From: Candidatus Brocadiaceae bacterium
Lineage (GTDB): Bacteria > Planctomycetota > Brocadiia > SM23-32
Length of the DNA: 7,000 bases
Direction: 5' to 3'
NCBI GenBank assembly: GCA_030615435.1
Contig: JAUWZH010000132.1
Location: forward strand, 1-7,000
The notes below the pieces were generated by a model. That model did no database searches. It was not told the DNA's origin and was given only the letters and a program-made list of their open reading frames with translations. Below are positions 1 to 5,284 of this stretch, one piece after another. Made by a program: the position numbers and the translations under genes. The number at the start of each line of letters is the position of its first letter. The first letter of the stretch is position 1.

Positions 1-138
1 ATGACCCTCAACAACCTCGGCATAGTGATCTGTTTTCAGCGGTGAGCTCCAGAGGACAGGGCAGCCTACGACGAGGCCCTGGGCGTCTACCGGGACCTTG
101 CCGCGCGGGAACCGCATATCTACAAGCCCGACGCAGCG
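1..138 (+). pseudogene. Disrupted TPR unit in frame with the downstream TPR-CHAT gene
   Basis: Read in the same frame as the gene starting at 139, this stretch gives one complete 46-residue TPR unit: it begins MTLNNLG, ends in EPHIYKPDAA, and is exactly 138 bases long like the following units. Its codon 15 (bases 43-45) is TGA where the next units have the Ala of an RAFPEAR motif. By eye against the next unit, about 17 of 36 bases differ between 22 and 57, but only about 6 of the other 102. The damage is therefore a local patch of substitutions with no net length change. This suggests that the protein once extended upstream of the window and was interrupted here. A sequencing or assembly error, or a natural stop with a later restart, cannot be excluded. 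Confidence 0.6.
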
Positions 139-552
139 ATGACCCTCAACAACCTGGGCAACGTGTTCAATGAGCAGCGCGCCTTCCCCGAGGCCAGGGC
201 AGCCTACGACGAGGCCCTGGGCGTCTACCGGGACCTTGCCGTGCGCGAACCGCATATCTACAAGCCCTACGTCGCGATGACCCTTAACAACCTGGGCGCC
301 GTGCTCAGTGATCAGCGCGCCTTCCCCGAGGCCAGGGAAGCATACGAGGAGGCTCTCGAGATCCGCAGGGATCTTGCCGCGCGCGAACCGCATACCTACA
401 AGCCCGACGTAGCAGCCACCCTCAACAACCTGGGCAACGTGCTCAATGACCTGCAAGCATTCCCCGAGGCCAGGGAAGCCTGTGAGGAGGCCCTGGGCGT
501 CTACCGGGACCTTGCCGCGCGTGAACCGCATATCTACAAACCCTACGTAGCA
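1..552 (+). repeat. Tandem 138-bp TPR-coding repeat, four units
   Basis: Four head-to-tail units of exactly 138 bases lie at 1-138, 139-276, 277-414 and 415-552; a fifth, diverged unit starts at 553. Long runs are identical at the DNA level, for example the segment coding EALGVYRDLA in units 1, 2 and 4. Unit 3 carries a distinct variant (EALEIRRDLA). DNA-level identity beyond what protein constraint needs points to recent duplication or gene conversion within the array. The array probably continues to the left of the window. Confidence 0.9.
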
Positions 553-2238
553 CTCACCCTCAACAACCTGGGCATCGCGCTTGGGGAGATGACGAAGGCC
601 GAGGAGGCGCTCAGGGTGCATCGAGAGGCGGTCGAGGCGGCGGAAGCCGAAGGTGTGGACGAGGGGCGACGTAGTCTCGCGAAGACCAACGCTGTATCAA
701 GCTACAGATTCCTGGTCGAGCACTCAGCGAGGCAAGGAGACCAGCACGGGCTTTTTGGCTATCTGGCAGCGCGAAGGGAGCCCGACTACCTCGCGACACA
801 TCCGAGGGTACCAGGCGGCCTTGCGGAGGCGTGCCAGGCCGTCGGCAAGCTCAGTAAGGCGGTCGGGAAGGAGGCAGAGGTGTTGATTGTGGAACCCCTG
901 TCACAGAGTACCTTGTTTGCCCTTCTTACCGCCGAGGATCTTCAGCTTGAGCTTAGGCCGAATGCGGTGAAAGAAGGCTGGCATGCGGGTTTCGGCGACC
1001 TCCTAGCAGCATACAACGACTGGTTCAGAGCGGGCGACTTGGTGGCAGAGATCAACCGCCGTATGCGCACAGCGACAAGGGATGGCGATGCAGAAGCGGA
1101 ACGATTGCTGCGGGAAAAGCTTCTTTCGGCTCGACGCGGAATGGTATCGGCCGCACAGCGCATTCGGAACGAAGCGGCGGCGGCATTCAGGTCTTTGCCG
1201 GCGTTCGTGCAGGGCGCGTTCCAGCCCCACAGTGGACGATATGTCCTGCTGTCCACGACGGGCGGGTACGACCGCTTCCCCTTCGAGGTACTACGCTACG
1301 GAAAAGGGGAAGGCGACTACGTGGGGCTCGGCCGGACTTTGACGCGCATCATGGGAATCTCGGCGGGCGCACTGGACATCCTCCGGCCCGCCACGGCAGG
1401 CGATGAACAGCCCACGGCTCTTGTTGTGGCTAACCCCAACAAGGGCAACCCGCAGGGGGACCTACCCGTGGCCGAGCAGGAGGGGCAAGAGGTCTGGCGA
1501 CAGCTGTGTTCATTGGGCTACAGAGCGCCGACGGGAGGTGCCTTGGTAGGCGAGGCCGCGACGGTGCAGGCCTTCTGCGACGGCCTTGCTGCGCAACCGG
1601 CTATCGTCCACTATGCTGGTCATGGCACCATTCCGCCTCCCTCGGAGGATGTTGACAGACCTTCCAGGGCAGATGTTGGGGAGGAGTCACTGGTGCTGCG
1701 TGACGCTCCGTTCGGCCCCTTTACGCTTCGAGAGAGGGGAGTCAGGCTGAGCGGCCGTCCGTTGATCGTGCTCAACTCATGCCGTACGGGCTGGACGCGC
1801 CTGTCCGGGGGCGAACGGGAGGACCTGGCGGGGGGCCTTTTGTACAGAGGGGCGGGGGCCGTGATAGCCAGCGCATTCCCTGTTTACGAAAAGCTGGGGG
1901 CGGTCTTCGGGGTGGCGCTGTACAGCTCCTCTCCTGTCAGCGCGGCAGATGCCTTCCTCCAGGCGAGGGTGTCGGTAGAAAGACTGTGCAGGACCGAAGG
2001 GGCTCTGCGGCCACTTTGGCCCTCGTGGGCGCTGCTGACTTACCACGGCAACCCATGGTTGCGCCTCCCGCATCAGGCAGGAATAGACAAAGGGGAGGTT
2101 GGAGAAGACTCAGAGCGGCCAAAGGGCCTGCTTGCGTTGGCAAGCTGGATAGCAGGGATGCTGGGCATCCGGGAAGAAACAGTGCAGCGTGCGCTCGACG
2201 AGGCCCGGAAGGCTGTGGCAGCACCGCCGCACCTATAA
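139..2238 (+). CDS. TPR-CHAT protein (tetratricopeptide repeats plus caspase-like CHAT protease)
   Basis: 699 residues, predicted soluble, with no signal peptide or membrane segment. Residues 1-138 are three near-identical 46-residue TPR units (TLNNLG...FPEAR.AY.EAL..YRDLA.REPH.YKP), followed by a partial, diverged unit to about 185. A helical and beta-rich linker follows, then the CHAT domain at about 430-645. The caspase-type dyad is visible: His495 in YAGHG and Cys548 in LNSCRTG. The last 45 residues are predicted helical and unassigned. Known for the family: CHAT domains are clan CD cysteine proteases. TPR-CHAT proteins include Csx29, the RNA-gated protease of type III-E CRISPR systems, but many are not CRISPR-linked. 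Inferred here: a protease whose activity is gated by partner binding to the TPR array. The ATG at 139 has no Shine-Dalgarno sequence and lies after an in-frame stop in a matching TPR unit, so the true start is uncertain and the gene may be a 5'-truncated remnant. It converges on the cassette to its right and shares no operon with it. Confidence 0.85.
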   Translation: MTLNNLGNVFNEQRAFPEARAAYDEALGVYRDLAVREPHIYKPYVAMTLNNLGAVLSDQRAFPEAREAYEEALEIRRDLAAREPHTYKPDVAATLNNLGNVLNDLQAFPEAREACEEALGVYRDLAAREPHIYKPYVALTLNNLGIALGEMTKAEEALRVHREAVEAAEAEGVDEGRRSLAKTNAVSSYRFLVEHSARQGDQHGLFGYLAARREPDYLATHPRVPGGLAEACQAVGKLSKAVGKEAEVLIVEPLSQSTLFALLTAEDLQLELRPNAVKEGWHAGFGDLLAAYNDWFRAGDLVAEINRRMRTATRDGDAEAERLLREKLLSARRGMVSAAQRIRNEAAAAFRSLPAFVQGAFQPHSGRYVLLSTTGGYDRFPFEVLRYGKGEGDYVGLGRTLTRIMGISAGALDILRPATAGDEQPTALVVANPNKGNPQGDLPVAEQEGQEVWRQLCSLGYRAPTGGALVGEAATVQAFCDGLAAQPAIVHYAGHGTIPPPSEDVDRPSRADVGEESLVLRDAPFGPFTLRERGVRLSGRPLIVLNSCRTGWTRLSGGEREDLAGGLLYRGAGAVIASAFPVYEKLGAVFGVALYSSSPVSAADAFLQARVSVERLCRTEGALRPLWPSWALLTYHGNPWLRLPHQAGIDKGEVGEDSERPKGLLALASWIAGMLGIREETVQRALDEARKAVAAPPHL

Positions 2239-2371
2239 GTCGGGGCCTGGAATCCCATCCCGCGCGATTCACTTGAGTACAGCCTCGAGGGTCTCACGCG
2301 CTCTTCGGGCAAAGGTTTCCTTACACGCTCGACTCTTCGCATCGCCGATACCGTGGCCCAGTACTGGACTA
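2239..2371. other. Convergent intergenic gap with a 10-bp palindrome
   Basis: This gap separates the TPR-CHAT stop from the stop of the minus-strand HTH gene. I see no stem followed by a T-run that would make a standard terminator for either gene. It contains a perfect 10-bp palindrome, CCAGTACTGG (2358-2367), just past the HTH stop, and an 8-bp one, CCTCGAGG (2283-2290). Their roles are unknown. As the edge of the recombinase cassette it is one place an element boundary could lie. Confidence 0.4.
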
Positions 2372-2773
2372 TCACAAGGTTCCCAACGCCTGCCACATCC
2401 TACGCTGCTTGCGCCAGTCGATGACGGCCGCGATGGGGCGGACCATGCGCTCGCGGATGTGGGCGCGGCCGCCGTCTGTCCGGGGCAGGAAGAGGATCTC
2501 TTCCTGGATGTCGGGGGCGAGGCGCAGCAGGTTCATGATCTGCGTAATGCGCGGGCGGGAAACGTGCGCCAGCCGGGCGAGTTCGGCGTAGTCGGTCACC
2601 TCACCGGTGTCCACGAGCTCCTGCATGTGGATCGCGAGGGCCATGAGACGCGAGATGCGCGGGACGCGCCCGAGCACCTCCGGCGCCTTGGCGCTGCCTT
2701 CCTCTAAGACCTTCCTGGTGCCGCGGCCGCGGCGAAAGTGCACCTGCTTCGTGATGGTCAGTCCCCTCGTCAT
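2372..2773 (-). CDS. Small helix-turn-helix DNA-binding protein, last gene of the recombinase cassette
   Basis: 133 residues. The N-terminal 20 residues are basic (HFRRGRGTRK). A helix-turn-helix lies at about 59-83 (VTDYAELARLAHVSRPRITQIMNLLRLAP), with the look of the KorB/ParB-type HTH. The C-terminus (about 105-130) is basic with several aromatics. It probably binds DNA. Its ATG overlaps the recombinase stop (ATGA, 4 bases) and is preceded by a strong GAGGAGGT site, so it should be translated together with the recombinase. Possible roles, all inferred: regulator of the cassette, accessory factor that steers the recombinase, or recombination directionality factor. It lacks the nuclease-like N-terminal domain of a full ParB, so a partition role is unlikely. 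Both the reading frame and the HTH call are well supported; the function is open. Confidence 0.85.
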   Translation of the reverse strand: MTRGLTITKQVHFRRGRGTRKVLEEGSAKAPEVLGRVPRISRLMALAIHMQELVDTGEVTDYAELARLAHVSRPRITQIMNLLRLAPDIQEEILFLPRTDGGRAHIRERMVRPIAAVIDWRKQRRMWQALGTL

Positions 2774-4323
2774 GCGTTCACCTCCTCAAGCTCGTCGGCC
2801 AGCGTCTTGATTCCTGCCGGGTGGAAGGTCACCGACACCGTCCCCTTCTCTCCGTCGTAGTCCACGCGCTGAACCAGGAGCCGGATGACCCGTACCTGCT
2901 CGCGCGGCGACAGCGTCTCCCACACAGGATCGAAGAGGGACAGCACACGGCCAACCTCCTTCTCGTCTACGAGCTCCCGACTCAGCGCGATGAGTTCCTC
3001 TCGCACCTGTGTGGCTCGCTGCTCAGCGGCACGGATGCGGTCCTGGAGGTCGGCCACGCGGTCAGTCGCGGTCCCGTTCGTAGCCAGGCGTCCGGCGAGC
3101 TTGCGAAGCTCGGCGTTGTGGCGCTTGAGGTCGCGTTCCAGGCCACGTTTCTCGGCTTCCAGTTCCTTGATGCGTGCCTGCGCCTTGGCTCGGGTCTCTT
3201 CGAGCGTGTCGGCCAAGAGCCCGGCGTCTTTCCCGATGCAGCGCACCTGGTCGACCACAAACTTCTCGATCTCCTGTGCCGGGATGGACTTCGACGGGCA
3301 GGTATGCCAGCCACGCTTCTGGGCGTTCAGGCAGACGTAGTAGCGATACCGCCTGTTGCCCTTCTTCGTGTGCGTGTGCGTCATGGCGCAGTCGCAGGGC
3401 ACGCAGTGGAGAAGCCCCTTCAGCAGCGCGCCGAAGCGGTTGCGCACGTGCTTGCCGCCCGTGGTGCCGTTGCGGCGAAGGAGCCGCTGGACCCGACGGA
3501 AGACGTCGGCGTCCACGATGGCCGGGTGCTCACCCTCGTGGACCTCGTCCTTGTAGGTGAGCTTGCCGATGTAGAGAACGTTCGTCAGGAGCCTGAAGAG
3601 GCTGTTCTTGTTGAAGGGCTTGCCGCCGCGCTCGTGGCCCTTCCTGGTGGTCCACCGCTTGTTGTGCCAGTCCCTGGCATCCAGCTCCTTGATGGTCTCA
3701 ATGAGGGATTGCCGTTCGAGGTAGAGCTCGAAGATGCCGCGCACATGGACGGCCTCGTCTTCGTTCACCAGGAGCCTGCCTCCTTGCGGGGCCACGTCGT
3801 AGCCCAGGACGGGCATGCCGCCCGTCCACTTGCCCTTTCGTCTGGACGCCGCGATCTTGTCCCGCGTGCGCTCGCCGATGATCTCCCGCTCGAACTGCGC
3901 GAACGAGAGCAGGATGTTGAGCGTGAGCCGGCCCATCGAGGATGTCGTGTTGAACTGCTGGGTGACCGCGACGAACGAGATGCTGTGCCTCTCAAAGGTC
4001 TCCATGATGCGGGCGAAGTCCAGGAGCGACCGGCTCAGGCGGTCCACCTTGTAGACGACGATGCAGTCGATTCGCCCGGCCTCGATATCCTTGGTAAGCC
4101 GCTGCATGGCCGGGCGGTCCATGTTCCCGCCGGTGTAGCCGCCGTCATCGTAGCGGTCCGGGATGCACTCCCAGCCTTCGCCGCGCTGGCTGGCGATGTA
4201 TGCCTCGGCCGCTTCGCGCTGGGCATCAAGGCTGTTGAACTCCTGGTCGAGACCCTCGTCCGTGGACTTGCGCGTGTAGATGGCGCATCGGACGGTCTCC
4301 GCTGCAACCGTGCTACTACTCAT
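2770..4323 (-). CDS. Large serine recombinase (site-specific, resolvase/invertase N-terminus)
   Basis: 517 residues, normal for a large serine recombinase. The resolvase domain spans about 11-165: the YTRKS motif gives catalytic Ser20 with Arg18, followed by the YKVDRLSRS motif (91-99) and the ERTRDKIAASRRKGKWTGG helix. The recombinase DNA-binding domain covers about 170-290 (YIGK at 251-254). The zinc ribbon has Cys307, Cys310, Cys331 and Cys342. A coiled coil runs from about 370 to 455 and is followed by a short C-terminal beta-rich tail. Known for the family: such enzymes join two short attachment sites through a phosphoserine-DNA intermediate, to integrate or excise elements. All catalytic motifs are present, so the protein looks active. 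The start overlaps the upstream DUF2924 gene by 8 bases, and the stop overlaps the HTH gene by 4. A purine-rich stretch 10-20 bases before the ATG is only a modest ribosome-binding site, which fits translational coupling. Confidence 0.95.
   Translation of the reverse strand: MSSSTVAAETVRCAIYTRKSTDEGLDQEFNSLDAQREAAEAYIASQRGEGWECIPDRYDDGGYTGGNMDRPAMQRLTKDIEAGRIDCIVVYKVDRLSRSLLDFARIMETFERHSISFVAVTQQFNTTSSMGRLTLNILLSFAQFEREIIGERTRDKIAASRRKGKWTGGMPVLGYDVAPQGGRLLVNEDEAVHVRGIFELYLERQSLIETIKELDARDWHNKRWTTRKGHERGGKPFNKNSLFRLLTNVLYIGKLTYKDEVHEGEHPAIVDADVFRRVQRLLRRNGTTGGKHVRNRFGALLKGLLHCVPCDCAMTHTHTKKGNRRYRYYVCLNAQKRGWHTCPSKSIPAQEIEKFVVDQVRCIGKDAGLLADTLEETRAKAQARIKELEAEKRGLERDLKRHNAELRKLAGRLATNGTATDRVADLQDRIRAAEQRATQVREELIALSRELVDEKEVGRVLSLFDPVWETLSPREQVRVIRLLVQRVDYDGEKGTVSVTFHPAGIKTLADELEEVNA
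2780..2787 (-). promoter_or_regulatory. Strong Shine-Dalgarno site for the HTH gene, inside the recombinase 3' end
   Basis: On the minus strand it reads GAGGAGGT and lies 6 bases before the ATG at 2773. It lies within the last codons of the recombinase and fixes the HTH start at the ATGA overlap. Confidence 0.85.
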
Positions 4324-4813
4324 CTCGCTTCGCCCCCTTCCTGCCGAGCTTAAAGAAGTGGTAACCGTTCCAGTGCATGCCCGTGACGGCCTTGGCCACC
4401 GCGCTCAAGGTGCTATAAACCTCACCAGCGTATTCGAAGCCGTCAGGCAGCACATGCATCGTGATGGTCTCCCCCTTGTACTCGCGGGTGATGACCGTGC
4501 CGGGCATCGGCAGGCGGTCATCCTGCGAGATGTGAATGGCGGCCACCTTCGCAGGGCCCGCCGCGGGCGCCATCTTCGGCGGCGCAGTGAGCCGCACATC
4601 CGAATCTGCCGCGAGTTCCACCGCTCGCTTGCGGGCGCGCTCCGAGAGGCCGCCCTCCTCGCTTGCCTGAAGGCGCCAGGCGATCCGGCGGATCAAGTGC
4701 TGCTTGTGCCGCGACCGCGTCTCCTCGCCGAAGACCTCAGCGTACTTCCCGCGCAGCTCGGCCACCGTCATGCGTTGCATGGCGGCAACCTCTTTGCCGA
4801 TGCTCATGCCCAT
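4316..4813 (-). CDS. DUF2924 family protein of the recombinase cassette
   Basis: 165 residues from the chosen start. The N-terminal half (about 15-70) is helical and rich in Arg and Lys (ELRGKYAEVFGEETRSRHKQHLIRRIAWRLQ). An Ala/Pro linker lies at about 75-92. The C-terminal region (about 99-157) has the pattern I recognise as DUF2924: LP.PGT.ITREYKGE, then DGFEYAGEVYSTLSAVAKAVTG and HWNGYHFFKL. The function of the family is not known to me. Its frequent company with large serine recombinases in mobile regions suggests DNA binding or a recombination accessory role, which is inference. The open frame runs 26 codons further upstream, but the ATG at 4813 is taken because AGGAGG sits 6 bases before it and the family-like sequence begins there. 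It overlaps the recombinase start by 8 bases. Confidence 0.85.
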   Translation of the reverse strand: MGMSIGKEVAAMQRMTVAELRGKYAEVFGEETRSRHKQHLIRRIAWRLQASEEGGLSERARKRAVELAADSDVRLTAPPKMAPAAGPAKVAAIHISQDDRLPMPGTVITREYKGETITMHVLPDGFEYAGEVYSTLSAVAKAVTGMHWNGYHFFKLGRKGAKRDE

Positions 4814-4819
4814 GCCGAT

Positions 4820-4825
4820 CCTCCT
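4820..4825 (-). promoter_or_regulatory. Shine-Dalgarno site that sets the DUF2924 start
   Basis: AGGAGG on the minus strand, 6 bases before the ATG at 4813. It decides against the longer start at 4891. Confidence 0.8.
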
Positions 4826-4847
4826 ATCTCGGGTTCTCGCAGGCCCG

Positions 4848-5096
4848 TTAACCAGCAGGGACATGAGGGCTCGGGGGCGCGGACAAGTCAAGGGGTTTCT
4901 GGCCGGAATCCGACAGGTTCGCAGGAGCGTTTCCCGCGCCGGAAGAAGCGAGTTCGGGCATGCCTGCCTGTGCGGGCGTGCCGCACGCAGACAGGGCTTC
5001 CGGGCGGATACTCAGGCGCAGAATACCGGCGGCCAGAATGGTCGCGATCTCGCGGCGGCGTTCGTCAGGACTCAGGTCGGCTTCGGTCTGGTGCAT
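4848..5096 (-). CDS. Short hypothetical protein, first gene of the recombinase cassette
   Basis: 82 residues. The N-terminal 35 residues form a predicted helix-rich segment (LSPDERRREIATILAAGILRLSIRPE). The remainder is low-complexity, rich in Ala, Pro, Ser and Gly, and probably disordered. I recall similar short ORFs with a 'LTPEERRxEVAxILAxGxLRL' opening just upstream of DUF2924 and recombinase genes; this is memory, not a search. The start is supported by AGGAG 6 bases before the ATG, and the stop lies 34 bases before the DUF2924 start, consistent with an operon. The function is unknown. A DNA-binding or protein-protein adaptor role for the N-terminal helix is possible. Confidence 0.75.
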   Translation of the reverse strand: MHQTEADLSPDERRREIATILAAGILRLSIRPEALSACGTPAQAGMPELASSGAGNAPANLSDSGQKPLDLSAPPSPHVPAG

Positions 5097-5102
5097 GGGC
5101 GG

Positions 5103-5107
5103 CTCCT
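5103..5107 (-). promoter_or_regulatory. Shine-Dalgarno site for the short cassette ORF
   Basis: AGGAG on the minus strand, 6 bases before the ATG at 5096. It is the main support that this small frame is a real gene. Confidence 0.75.
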
Positions 5108-5179
5108 ATCGAGCTGCGCCCACGACGACCTTGGCTTTGCCTCCGGTGCGCCGCCAGGCAGGACGGTGTACTCTCTCCC

Positions 5180-5207
5180 TGTATACTTACCCCGCCGGAG
5201 TTCGAAA
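5180..5207 (-). promoter_or_regulatory. Possible sigma70-type promoter of the cassette
   Basis: The minus strand reads TTTCGA (5207-5202), a 16-base spacer, then TATACA (5185-5180). The -10 matches 4 of 6 consensus bases and the -35 only 3 of 6. It would give a leader of about 75 bases before the short ORF. The site overlaps two palindromes, TTCGAA (5201-5206) and GTATAC (5181-5186), which could be operator elements. Weak call. Confidence 0.3.
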
Positions 5208-5216
5208 CGTCGGACT

Positions 5217-5240
5217 GGGGTGCGGGGAATTAGGGTGGGG
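5217..5240 (+). other. G-quadruplex-type motif between rmuC and the cassette
   Basis: Four G-runs on the plus strand (GGGG, GGGG, GGG, GGGG) are separated by loops TGC, AATTA and T, which meets the usual G3+N1-7 definition. The 8-mer TGGGGTGC occurs twice, at 5216-5223 and 5236-5243, 20 bases apart. The G-rich strand is the template strand for the minus-strand genes. Whether it folds is untested. Confidence 0.5.
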
Positions 5241-5284
5241 TGCTTCCGGACACGATCTGGCGTGATACAGCGGGGCCGGGCCGG

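Noticed and set aside
1..552. A regularly spaced repeat that might be read as a CRISPR array
   Set aside because: The 138-base periodicity is a coding TPR array with conserved frame. There are no short identical repeats with unrelated spacers.
139..2238. Assigning the TPR-CHAT protein as Csx29 (Craspase)
   Set aside because: No type III-E effector, Cas gene or CRISPR repeats are present, and TPR-CHAT fusions are common outside CRISPR loci.
2073..2396. 107-codon minus-strand frame across the CHAT 3' end
   Set aside because: It overlaps the TPR-CHAT and HTH genes in other frames and has low-complexity Arg/Ser composition with no motif.
2821..4353. A 510-codon plus-strand open frame opposite the recombinase
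   Set aside because: The recombinase on the minus strand has every family motif. The plus frame is an antisense shadow in GC-rich DNA with no recognisable domains.
4814..4891. Longer DUF2924 start at 4891
   Set aside because: The AGGAGG site lies 6 bases before the ATG at 4813; the extra 26 residues are Arg/Pro-rich, look non-coding, and would run into the upstream small gene.
5161..5190. A possible SOS or repressor box around GTGTAC and GTATAC
   Set aside because: The two half-sites are an imperfect direct repeat and do not match a LexA consensus I know; too weak to call.
5245..5284. A terminator for rmuC
   Set aside because: Only short GC-rich complements (such as CACG/CGTG) and no T-run on the minus strand.
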